Positions 1-8,407 of a DNA stretch of 64,000 nucleotides are shown here, piece by piece; within the stretch, counting starts at the first letter, position 1; the number at the start of each line of letters is the position of its first letter. The stretch lies in contig NZ_JAGGPU010000004.1 in the NCBI RefSeq assembly GCF_018613605.1, positions 248,001 through 312,000 of the forward strand, written 5' to 3'. The position numbers were made by a program, and so were the translations under genes. The DNA is from Pedobacter sp. ISL-64 (GTDB lineage Bacteria; Bacteroidota; Bacteroidia; Sphingobacteriales; Sphingobacteriaceae). The notes under the pieces were generated by a model, which was given only the letters and a program-made list of their open reading frames with translations, was not told the origin of the DNA and ran no database searches.

Positions 1-492
1 TTTTTTAGTTCCTTTAATCAATACGGTTGCCCCCGGAATAGGGTTTCCTTTTAAATCGGTTACTTTACCCCGTATTTCCTGACTGCTGAAAATGCTGCTC
101 AATTTGTCAACGGCCTGGTCCAGAAGTGAACTTTCTTTTGCTTTGATCAGGATGGTTTTTCCATCGATAACATAAACCAGGGGTAGGTTATTGAGGATTT
201 TTTTTACTGCGGCTTCCAGTTCCTCATTCTCAATAGAAATGGTGATGGGATTAATTCCGTTGAGGACTTTTCTGTCGAATAGAAAATTATATCCACTTTG
301 ATTATGGATCTTTTCTAATGCACTCTTTAATGATATCCGGCGTTCATTAAGGGTAATGCGTTGGCTGAAGCTTGTTGCACTTACCTGCATTAGCGTGAAA
401 AGGAGTATGATGGTGGTTAGGCGCATAATCATCCATATTTTACGGATATAACGGTCTGTTATACCCGATTTGCTGGCATAAAATCTATACAT
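1..492 (-). CDS. SusC-like TonB-dependent receptor, N-terminal part (cut by window edge)
   Basis: The reading frame is open from an ATG at 490-492 down to base 1, so at least 164 codons are present and the barrel lies outside the window. A basic N-terminus and hydrophobic signal segment end near a SATSFSQ cleavage region. Next comes a secretin/TonB short N-terminal (STN) domain, recognisable by ITLNERRISLKSALEKI and later VYVIDGKTILIK. A carboxypeptidase-regulatory-like domain then starts with GKVTDLKGNPIPGATVLIKG. STN domains occur in SusC receptors that signal through FecR, and the FecR and ECF sigma genes lie directly upstream on the same strand. Function: outer-membrane import of an unknown glycan or peptide and signalling of its presence. 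The identification is firm, the substrate unknown. Confidence 0.85.
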   Translation of the reverse strand, partial: MYRFYASKSGITDRYIRKIWMIMRLTTIILLFTLMQVSATSFSQRITLNERRISLKSALEKIHNQSGYNFLFDRKVLNGINPITISIENEELEAAVKKILNNLPLVYVIDGKTILIKAKESSLLDQAVDKLSSIFSSQEIRGKVTDLKGNPIPGATVLIKGTKK

Positions 493-638
493 TTTGTTAT
501 ATTTGGTTTGTGCAGTGGCCGCCCAGGTCAAATTGTGGGCAACTGCAGGTTTTGGTTAGTAATTTTTATTAACTGGATGCCAGTAATTATCGGGGGTGTG
601 TCCAGCACCCCTGGTGATTTGGCATGGTCGTGAAGTAA

Positions 639-1769
639 TTATTTCATCACTGTTACTCTCCTTCCTTCTATTTTGAAACGGACACCACCAACAGTTTCTA
701 TCCATTTCAGCACTTCCGACAATTTACTTTTTCTCGATACTAATCCCTCCAGAACAGGTGTTGAAGCTATTTTTAAACCTGGTTCGTAAATAACATCCAC
801 ATTGTACCATCTTGCAATCTTGCGCATGGCCGAATTCAGATCCTCTCCGTCGAAGATGAAGTTGTCGTTTTTCCAGCCTAATGTTTCTTCTGTATTCACC
901 AAACGTGAGGTTATCGTACCGTCAGCATCAATAGAGACCTGTTGACTAGGTTTTAACACGACAGTTTTTAAATGCTGAGCATCTTTTAAACTTTGAATTT
1001 GCATACTACCTTCTACCAGGGTTGTTTTGCTTAGTGGTTCATCAGCATAGCAATTGATGTTAAAAGATGTTCCAAGATCTTCAGCAACCTGGCCTGCACT
1101 TACTACACGGAAGGGTTGTTTGGCATCATGCTTAACCTGGAAATAAGCTTCTCCGGTTAATTCTACCCTGCGTTCTTTCTGGCCGGCAAAGCTGGAAAGG
1201 AATTTCAAGGAGGATGCGGCATTTAACCACACTTTGGATCCATCAGCAAGGGTGATTTGGTACTGACCGCCCTTGGGAGTCGCTAGTACCAGTTGCTGCG
1301 CCGCTACCTCCGTTGAGCCAATTCCGTTTATATCCGTTCCATCGTTATATTCCAGTCCGGATTTATCAACCACTACGCCGCCTGTTAAATTTTTTAAATC
1401 AAATTTTTGGCCATTTGCCAGCGTTACAGTGGCTTTGTTACTACCAGGCTGAATGTCGTGAAGCGCCAGATTATAATCCGTGCGTTGGCTGTGCAGGTAA
1501 AAATAAAGCCCGACACTTACCATGACCAGCAGTGATGCTGCAATTAAAAGTTTTTGACTTAACATACTGAACTTTCTTTCGGCTGGTAGGGTACTGGTCA
1601 TCTTTTTAATAATGAACAGGTCTTCGAGTAGTTCCTCTTCGGTTAAACCCAGGGGGAGTTCTTTATTCCATTGGGCGTACCAACTCTCTAAAAAGTTGAT
1701 TTCTTCAGGTGTGCAGTTACCTTCCTGTTTCTTTTGTAAAAGCTCGTTAATTTCCTCTTTTTGCATCAT
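639..1769 (-). CDS. FecR family anti-sigma factor
   Basis: 376 residues. The N-terminal ~70 residues are cytoplasmic and acidic, a single transmembrane helix lies at about 72-92, and the periplasmic part holds a FecR domain starting near the TPKGGQYQITLADGSKVWLN stretch. The C-terminus (about 300-375) fits the DUF4974/STN-like domain that contacts the receptor. In the Fec-type system FecR holds the ECF sigma factor until the ligand-loaded TonB receptor signals. Here the order on the minus strand is sigma (90 bases upstream), FecR, then the SusC receptor (146 bases downstream), the standard Bacteroidetes arrangement. The ORF begins with two Met codons, so the start may be one codon later. Confidence 0.92.
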   Translation of the reverse strand: MMQKEEINELLQKKQEGNCTPEEINFLESWYAQWNKELPLGLTEEELLEDLFIIKKMTSTLPAERKFSMLSQKLLIAASLLVMVSVGLYFYLHSQRTDYNLALHDIQPGSNKATVTLANGQKFDLKNLTGGVVVDKSGLEYNDGTDINGIGSTEVAAQQLVLATPKGGQYQITLADGSKVWLNAASSLKFLSSFAGQKERRVELTGEAYFQVKHDAKQPFRVVSAGQVAEDLGTSFNINCYADEPLSKTTLVEGSMQIQSLKDAQHLKTVVLKPSQQVSIDADGTITSRLVNTEETLGWKNDNFIFDGEDLNSAMRKIARWYNVDVIYEPGLKIASTPVLEGLVSRKSKLSEVLKWIETVGGVRFKIEGRRVTVMK

Positions 1770-1859
1770 TCTTAGACGGCGAAGGAGCGTACCTTCCGCA
1801 TTCAGAGGTTAAAGACGAAGCAGAATAGCCTAGGGGGTAAAGGTGTTTTAAAAAAAAAA

Positions 1860-2423
1860 TCAGAGTGAGAGGAACAACATAGATCCCAGCCTGGTACGCA
1901 ATACCCTTAATGCATTGTTTATCGTAGTTTTTACTGTTTGTTCGGACAGGTCTAACACTTTGGCGATTTCTTGATGACTTAAAAAGTTTTTCCTGCTCAG
2001 TTCGAATATTTGACGCGTGCGGGGAGGAAGGTTGGCAATTTCCTGATCTATAATGGCCTTTAGCTGGTTTTGTCTCACAAGATAATCGGTAGTAACCAAA
2101 CCATTTTCTGCAAAATCTTGAATAGATTGAATGTATGTCTTCTTTAACTTCTGCTTTGCCAGTAAGTCAAATATTTTGTTTCTAACTGAAGTATAAAGAT
2201 ATCCGGAAAGGGTAGATTTAAAAGTAATTTCTTCACGTTTTATCCATAAGGTGGTAAAGAGTTCATGAACCAAATCCCTGCATTCTTCCCTTAACTGAAG
2301 TCGTTTAAATGCATGGATGTAAAGGGAAGCGTGGTAACGGTGATAAATTTCAGCATAGGCTTGCTGATCGCCTGACTTAAGTAAGGCTGTTAGTTCCTGA
2401 TCATTATAGTGTTTATAGGGCAT
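1860..2423 (-). CDS. ECF RNA polymerase sigma factor
   Basis: 187 residues, the usual length for Bacteroidetes ECF sigma factors. Region 2 covers roughly 20-90, with the helix around LVHELFTTLWIKRE for -10 recognition. Region 4 covers roughly 125-180, with a helix-turn-helix in SHQEIAKVLDLSEQTVKTTI. It is expected to drive the downstream fecR and susC genes when released by FecR. The start is the only in-frame Met before the acidic N-terminus (MPYKHYNDQEL). The intergenic region upstream is shared with the divergent 7TMR sensor gene. Confidence 0.92.
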   Translation of the reverse strand: MPYKHYNDQELTALLKSGDQQAYAEIYHRYHASLYIHAFKRLQLREECRDLVHELFTTLWIKREEITFKSTLSGYLYTSVRNKIFDLLAKQKLKKTYIQSIQDFAENGLVTTDYLVRQNQLKAIIDQEIANLPPRTRQIFELSRKNFLSHQEIAKVLDLSEQTVKTTINNALRVLRTRLGSMLFLSL

Positions 2424-2594
2424 TCTGTTTGGGGTGCACTAACATACATAAATAATGAATATCGTCAAAAACTATAATTTTATCTGGCTTTGTAGAGAAA
2501 TAATTTTTGATTCTTCAATTTTAAAGGATAAATCTGCAATTGCAGTCATTTGAGACCGAAATTCGGTCGACAACAATACCAAGTGCCACCCAGG

Positions 2595-2635
2595 TGGGAC
2601 GAGGTCTTTTCAGAAGATTTTCGTCCCATTTTTTT
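2595..2635 (+). terminator. terminator-like hairpin in the divergent intergenic region
   Basis: An 8-bp stem, TGGGACGA (2595-2602) with TCGTCCCA (2621-2628), contains a smaller inner TCTT/AAGA pairing and is followed directly by seven T residues. It points rightward although no gene ends here, so it may be an attenuator in the leader of the sensor gene at 2789 or the end of a small RNA. A short palindrome, GACCGAA-A-TTCGGTC, lies just upstream at 2554-2568 and could be a regulator site. The rest of 2424-2788 shows nothing I can assign. Confidence 0.55.
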
Positions 2636-2788
2636 GCTTCTAACTCTTTGTTTGAAATCTACCTATAAATCCCCATAGCTATTCTAATATTTACAAACCA
2701 CTATAGGCTGTTAATTCAAGCAGAAAGTTTGGACTTGAAATAATGTTTTGATACTTTAGGACTATTCTAACTAAATTTAATGTAACAG

Positions 2789-4693
2789 ATGTCGTCCGCC
2801 CGCTTGTATCGTGTAATTAATTTCTTTAGTAGTACCATTTACAGTAGAATTATACGGATACCCGCGTTGTTCACATTATTAATTTGCTTCGCTCAAACGA
2901 CTCAGGCGCAGCAAACTATACAAATTCAGGATAATTCACCACATACAATGCTTTCGTTTGGTCAGATTGATGTTTTGGAAGATCCTAAAGCTACATTGAA
3001 TATTAGACAGATAATAAGTAGAAAATTTCAGCATAAATTCCGTTCAAATACACTTAGGATTCCTAAAAATGATAATCCAGGATCAGCTTATTGGTATCGG
3101 TTTAAAATCAGGCATAATCAGGAGAGCTCAAAACAATGGATACTTGAGTTTTTTGATCAGTCAATAAGCGAGTTGACATTATATGCACCTGATGGATTGG
3201 GTAACTACAAGGCAAATTATTATGGGACTAATTATGATTTTTCTAATAGAGGATACGACCATAAAAATTTCGTATATGATTTAAATAACCATGCTGATCA
3301 GATCTTCACTTATTATCTCCGGATCAAATCACCACATTCAGTAAGCACGATTATTGTCTTGCGAGATCTGAGATGGTTTGTCAGCTATGCTCTGGGAGAA
3401 TATTTGTTATTTGGACTTTTTTATGGGATGATAGCGGTATTTTGCCTGTATAACCTTTTGATGTACTTTGCTGTAAAGGGTAAACAGTATTTGTTTTATG
3501 TGCTGTATAACTTGAGTATCGGTATGTATGAAATGTGTAATGATGGTATAGCCTTCCAATATCTCTGGCCTACAAATCCTCATATCAATGTTTATGGATT
3601 TGGCGTTTCGCTTTTTTTGAGCAGCATTTTCGGTTTATTATTTACTAGTAATTTCTTATATCTCAAGTCAAAATCACCATTGTTTTATAAGTTGGTGTTA
3701 ATTACCATTCTTTTAAGAGGCATCTTCTTTATCGCTTGCCTGATTTATACCCCATTATTTAATTTCAAGATCATTGAATTTATTCCTCTGCTGGTTGCTT
3801 TCAGCGCCGGAATTTCTGTACTCTTATCTGGCTATAGGCCGGCGAGCTTTTTAGTTTTTGGTTATGGATTTCTGGTTGCAGGTTTTCTGCTCAAGATCTT
3901 ACTGCTTTTGAAGTGGATTCCTTATGGCACCCTTAGCTATTACAGTCTGAGTATCTGCTTTATTATTGAAATGATATTGGTTTCCTTCGCGATAGGAAAT
4001 GCGATACGTACACTCCGAAAGAAAAAAAGCAGTGTACAAAAAAGGATTATTGAACAGCTTAGAATAAATGATGACTTACACCAAACCCTAAATGAACAAC
4101 TGCAGGTGCTTGTCGATGAACGTACACAGGAGATTCAGCAAAAGACTATAACCATCGAAAGACAAAATGCAGAGATCTTAGTGATGAACCATTTGCTGAA
4201 AAAAGATATTTCTGAACTTCATCTTAATATAGAGAAAGTTACTCGCGCAAGAGTTATGCAAAAGGGATTGGATTTTGAGGAATTCAGCAGAATATATCCA
4301 GATAAGGATAGTTGTTTTAGATACCTTTCCGAACTGAAATGGAGTCATGGATATGCCTGCAGGAGGTGTCAAAACACGCAACACTCCCCAGGTCAGACCT
4401 CATTCAGCAGAAGATGTACCAAGTGCGGTTATGATGAATCAGCAATTGCCCATACCATCCTGCAAAATTCAAAAATACCCATAAACAAGGCATTGTATAT
4501 GTTTATTCTGATCTATACTTCTAAGGGTACCATCTCTTCCTATAAGTTATCCGAGATTTTAAACATTCGCCAAAGCACCTGCTGGACCTATAATTCGAAA
4601 ATGCAAAAGCTTTTGCTTGATAAAAAAGCTTTGCTTAAGAAAAATTCAGATGGGGATTGGGGAAAGCTGCTTTTGGATCCAGCAATTGTGTAA
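2789..4693 (+). CDS. 7TMR-DISM membrane sensor fused to an IS1595-type transposase zinc-ribbon domain
   Basis: 634 residues. A signal peptide (about 1-40) is followed by an extracellular 7TMR-DISMED2-like beta-sandwich (about 45-195) with the SAYWYRFKI pattern. Seven hydrophobic helices of the 7TMR-DISM_7TM type cover about 200-405, then comes a basic coiled coil (about 408-485). The last ~140 residues (from about 493, base 4265) match the N-terminal region of IS1595-family transposases. They carry a zinc ribbon with Cys524, Cys527, Cys543 and Cys546 (CxxC-x15-CxxC), then helices ending in a helix-turn-helix-like SSYKLSEILNIRQSTCW. No transposase catalytic domain follows. I infer a signal-receiving membrane protein whose DNA-binding output was recruited from a transposase. 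It sits upstream of the SusC/D locus on the same strand and may regulate it. Domain identification is firm; the role is inference. Confidence 0.85.
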   Translation: MSSARLYRVINFFSSTIYSRIIRIPALFTLLICFAQTTQAQQTIQIQDNSPHTMLSFGQIDVLEDPKATLNIRQIISRKFQHKFRSNTLRIPKNDNPGSAYWYRFKIRHNQESSKQWILEFFDQSISELTLYAPDGLGNYKANYYGTNYDFSNRGYDHKNFVYDLNNHADQIFTYYLRIKSPHSVSTIIVLRDLRWFVSYALGEYLLFGLFYGMIAVFCLYNLLMYFAVKGKQYLFYVLYNLSIGMYEMCNDGIAFQYLWPTNPHINVYGFGVSLFLSSIFGLLFTSNFLYLKSKSPLFYKLVLITILLRGIFFIACLIYTPLFNFKIIEFIPLLVAFSAGISVLLSGYRPASFLVFGYGFLVAGFLLKILLLLKWIPYGTLSYYSLSICFIIEMILVSFAIGNAIRTLRKKKSSVQKRIIEQLRINDDLHQTLNEQLQVLVDERTQEIQQKTITIERQNAEILVMNHLLKKDISELHLNIEKVTRARVMQKGLDFEEFSRIYPDKDSCFRYLSELKWSHGYACRRCQNTQHSPGQTSFSRRCTKCGYDESAIAHTILQNSKIPINKALYMFILIYTSKGTISSYKLSEILNIRQSTCWTYNSKMQKLLLDKKALLKKNSDGDWGKLLLDPAIV

Positions 4694-5253
4694 TCATATT
4701 GATTGCTATAGCAAGCAGTATACCATCCAACTTCTAATGGTGTTTTAGTTGACACATTCGAATCTGAAAATTACTTCTTTTCCATTCCGTATTAAAGACT
4801 GTATTGCATATCTAAAAACCCATTGATATAAATGACAGCTTTAACATTTTGCTTAAAATGAAATAAGTTTACTTAGCCTAAGCGGTCTGAAAAATGTGCT
4901 CATTTATCTCTATCACCTAAATACGATACCCGATAATATATTTTTTGCCACAATTTCAACCTCACTCCTTATGCGGTATATAAATTCTAATTTATAGTCA
5001 AATAAATTAAATGTGCCAGTTATGCTTATTGATCAGCGCGATTGATACAGCATCAGCTTTCCAAAAACCGTATAGCATTCATTATCCTGAAAAAAATAAC
5101 GAATAAAGGATGTTGCTCAGCCGTATTAATCAAAAATAAGCATACTTGAAATGGAAACGATGGGGTGCTTTTATGAAGTAATATCATTGTTGCTATATCG
5201 TATTGTGAATTAATATAACTGTCTATTTAATAGGTAGTTATGTATTTTTTTTG
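4694..5253. other. intergenic region, mostly unassigned
   Basis: About 560 AT-rich bases between the sensor gene and the promoter of the SusC gene. A 12-bp palindrome, TTGCTATAGCAA, lies at 4703-4714 just after the sensor stop codon. I see no convincing coding frame, tRNA or terminator. A long 5' region before a susC gene could hold regulator sites for the sensor, but I cannot point to one. Confidence 0.4.
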
Positions 5254-5284
5254 TTTGGAAAATGAAATATTTAGAATAGGTTTG
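5254..5284 (+). promoter_or_regulatory. Bacteroidetes-type promoter of the first SusC/D operon
   Basis: TTTG at 5254-5257, a 19-base spacer and TAGGTTTG at 5277-5284 fit the Bacteroidetes primary-sigma consensus (TTTG, 19-21 bases, TAnnTTTG). The predicted transcript start lies some seven bases after the -7 box, giving a leader of about 25 bases before the ATG at 5316. Confidence 0.7.
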
Positions 5285-5315
5285 TATCATCCAATTATTC
5301 TAAACCAAATATAAA

Positions 5316-8300
5316 ATGAGAAAAACCATTACCTTACTAATTGCATTGGTTTGCTTTGTATTTACGCTGTGTTTTGGACAAAGCATAGCTGTGAAGGGAA
5401 CCATTAAAGACAAAGCCGGGGTAGCCCTGCCAGGCATTTCGGTGAAAGTGAAGAATGCTCAAACTGCTGTATCCTCCGGAGCTGACGGAAGCTTTTTAAT
5501 ATCAGTTCTGCCTAATGCAACGCTTGTTTTTTCTGCTGTGGGATTCACCACGCAAGAGATTTCAGTTGGCCAGAGAACAAGCATTTCTGTTACCTTGACT
5601 GAAGAATCTAAAAGCCTAACAGATGTTGTCGTAATAGGCTATGGTACCACAACAAAACGTGATGCTACCGGCGCCATTTCCAGCGTAAAAGCAACCCAGC
5701 TTGAAAATGAAAATCCACAAAGTATAGCAGATGTACTAAAAGGTAATATTCCGGGCCTCTCGGTTGGACTGAGTTCAAGTGCTAAAGGTGGTGGTGACTT
5801 ACTTGTAAGGGGGAAGTCAACCTTAAGTGCAGGAACCTCACCACTTATCGTATTAGACGGGGTAATTTACAATGGGCAGCTCGCTGATATTAATCCAAAT
5901 GATATCGACGGAATAGACGTTTTAAAAGACGCAAGTTCTCTTGCGGTTTACGGAGCTAAAGCTGCAACAGGTGTTATTGCGATAACGACAAAAAAGGGCA
6001 GAGGTGATTCTCCAACCATTACTTTTAATACCAATGTTGGTCTTGCCCAGGTTGCTAAAAACATGCGGCCTTACCAGGATGAAGCATTTTTGGCATGGAG
6101 AGGAGATGTGTTGCGGAGCGGCGCCACAACCCCAGAATACTTGTATACCGATCCTAGAAATCTTCCTCAAGGCGTTGATCTCACCCAATGGTTGAATGGG
6201 CAAACCGGCGATCCGGTTGATTTATGGCTCAACAGACTTGGCCTTGTTGCAAATGAGAAGGCAAATTATCTGGCCGGAAAAACAATTAACTGGTATGATG
6301 ATATCTTTAGAACTGGTTTCCGTCAGGATCATACCCTTTCTTTAAGCGGTAAGAAGCAAGAAATTTCCTACTACATGTCTTTAAACTATCAGAAAAACCA
6401 GAATGTTATAGAAGGTGGTGACTATACCGCAATCAGAGGAAGGATAAATCTTGAAGGCGAAGCAGCCAAATGGTTAACCCTGGGTATGAACGTCCAATTC
6501 GCCGATAGAGATGAAGCCAGAACAGGGGATGGATCAACCGAGGCAGATTGGGCTCAGATATTAAACTTGTCACCTTATGGAGATAAATACCTTCCAAACG
6601 GGCAATTGAGGCGCATTCCAACAGATGATAGCGGTTTAAATGCAAGAAACCCTTTTTTAAGCATGACATACAATGAACGCATGAATAAGCAGAATACAAT
6701 TTTTGCAAGCGTTTATGGACGTGTAAAATTGCCTTTCGGAATCACCTATCAACTGAATTTTAGCCCAGGTCTGGATTTCTATAGAACTTTTGATTATCGA
6801 TCTTCCAGAAACCCGGATGTAGTAACTCCCGGAGGATCTGCAACACGAGCTAATGAAACCCGATACAACTGGCAGGTGGATAATTTACTTAAATGGAACA
6901 AAACCTTCTCCAACATTCACAACCTGGATGTAACACTATTGGCAAATGCTGAAAAATACCAGACCTGGTGGACACAAGCTTCAAATGAAGGCTTCGTTCC
7001 CAGTGACGTGCTAAGTTATCATAATCTTTCGAGCGGTATCAAACCTGTAACAAATAGTGAAGATAAAGTATATACAGGAGATGCATTGATGGCAAGAATA
7101 AATTATAGTTTGTTGAGCCGTTATATATTAACCCTTTCGGTTCGTAGAGATGGTTATTCCGTTTTTGGCGTAAACTTCAAACGCGCTACATTCCCGGCAG
7201 CAGCATTAGCATGGGTATTTACAGATGAAGCGTTCATGAAAAATCAGAAGTGGTTAAGCTACGGGAAGCTTCGTCTGTCGTATGGTATTAATGGTAACCG
7301 TGATTTACGTAACCCTGATAACGGAACTGTTGATCCATATGCTGCACTTGCTCAGTTAACGAGTGGTAAATACCAAACTGTAAATGGTAGTGGTGCTGCC
7401 TCAGATGTGAACACCGTTCAGATTGGGGCGAAAATGGCCAATTCAGACTTAAAGTGGGAAGAAACTACCGCGATGAATGCCGGTTTTGATTTTTCAATTT
7501 TTAACGATCGCATTAGCGGTTCTATTGATGCCTATAACAAGAAAACGAGTGATTTATTAGTTAGACAGACATTGCCGAATGTTAGCGGCTATTCTAATGT
7601 TTATTCAAACCTTGCCCGTATCAATAATCGTGGAGGAGAACTAAACCTGAATAGTAAAAATCTTGTGAATGGTCCTGTTAAATGGAACACCAATTTCAAT
7701 TTTTCCTTCAACAGAAATAAAATTGTTGCCCTTGCCTTGCCAACAGACGACCCTGGAAATGGATGGTTTATTGGTAAAGATATCGACATAATATGGGATT
7801 ATAATATTCAGGGCGTTTGGCAGCAAAGTGAATTGGCCGAAGCGGCAAAATTTACAAAGGCAGCCATTAAGCCCGGCGATTTTAAGTTGGAAGATGTTGA
7901 TGGAGATTATGCCTATTCTGATAATGACAAAAAGTTTTTAGGTTACCGTACACCACGCTATTTCTTCGCCATGAGAAATGAATTCAATATTTTCAAAAAT
8001 TTTGATTTTTCATTTCAATTGCTTGCCAACTGGGGGCAGCTTAAACAATATAATTCAGCAAAAAACCAACCTGGTAGCGTAGGATTTGCCCGCTCATCAT
8101 CGTATATTTTACCATATTGGACTCCCGCAAACCCAATAAATGATTATGCCAGACTAAATTCTGGTTCCAGCGGTACAAGCTACAATGTGTATTGGGATAA
8201 TTCTTTCATACGCCTAAACACCGTAGCAGTATCTTATTCGGTACCATCAAATTTGCTTACTAAGTTTCGTTTAAAAAGCGCTAAAATTTATGCCAATGTA

Positions 8301-8402
8301 AATAATGCAGGCTACTATGCACCAACATGGACATTTTGGGATCCGCAAAATAATGGTCCTACGCCAAGATACTATACTTTAGGTCTTAATGTTAATTTAT
8401 AA
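5316..8402 (+). CDS. SusC/RagA family TonB-linked outer-membrane receptor
   Basis: 1028 residues, typical SusC length. A signal peptide ends near LCFG/QSIA (about residue 21) and a carboxypeptidase-D-regulatory-like domain follows (about 24-105). The plug begins at VVVIGYGTTTKRDATGAISSV, with the usual DVLKGNIPGLSV and VLKDASSLAVYGAKAATGVI signatures, and the 22-strand barrel runs to a terminal aromatic-rich strand (YYTLGLNVNL). There is no STN domain, so FecR control is unlikely. The partner SusD gene starts 5 bases downstream. Together they would import oligosaccharides released by the enzymes encoded in 10511-17929. Confidence 0.95.
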   Translation: MRKTITLLIALVCFVFTLCFGQSIAVKGTIKDKAGVALPGISVKVKNAQTAVSSGADGSFLISVLPNATLVFSAVGFTTQEISVGQRTSISVTLTEESKSLTDVVVIGYGTTTKRDATGAISSVKATQLENENPQSIADVLKGNIPGLSVGLSSSAKGGGDLLVRGKSTLSAGTSPLIVLDGVIYNGQLADINPNDIDGIDVLKDASSLAVYGAKAATGVIAITTKKGRGDSPTITFNTNVGLAQVAKNMRPYQDEAFLAWRGDVLRSGATTPEYLYTDPRNLPQGVDLTQWLNGQTGDPVDLWLNRLGLVANEKANYLAGKTINWYDDIFRTGFRQDHTLSLSGKKQEISYYMSLNYQKNQNVIEGGDYTAIRGRINLEGEAAKWLTLGMNVQFADRDEARTGDGSTEADWAQILNLSPYGDKYLPNGQLRRIPTDDSGLNARNPFLSMTYNERMNKQNTIFASVYGRVKLPFGITYQLNFSPGLDFYRTFDYRSSRNPDVVTPGGSATRANETRYNWQVDNLLKWNKTFSNIHNLDVTLLANAEKYQTWWTQASNEGFVPSDVLSYHNLSSGIKPVTNSEDKVYTGDALMARINYSLLSRYILTLSVRRDGYSVFGVNFKRATFPAAALAWVFTDEAFMKNQKWLSYGKLRLSYGINGNRDLRNPDNGTVDPYAALAQLTSGKYQTVNGSGAASDVNTVQIGAKMANSDLKWEETTAMNAGFDFSIFNDRISGSIDAYNKKTSDLLVRQTLPNVSGYSNVYSNLARINNRGGELNLNSKNLVNGPVKWNTNFNFSFNRNKIVALALPTDDPGNGWFIGKDIDIIWDYNIQGVWQQSELAEAAKFTKAAIKPGDFKLEDVDGDYAYSDNDKKFLGYRTPRYFFAMRNEFNIFKNFDFSFQLLANWGQLKQYNSAKNQPGSVGFARSSSYILPYWTPANPINDYARLNSGSSGTSYNVYWDNSFIRLNTVAVSYSVPSNLLTKFRLKSAKIYANVNNAGYYAPTWTFWDPQNNGPTPRYYTLGLNVNL

Positions 8403-8407
8403 CTTAA

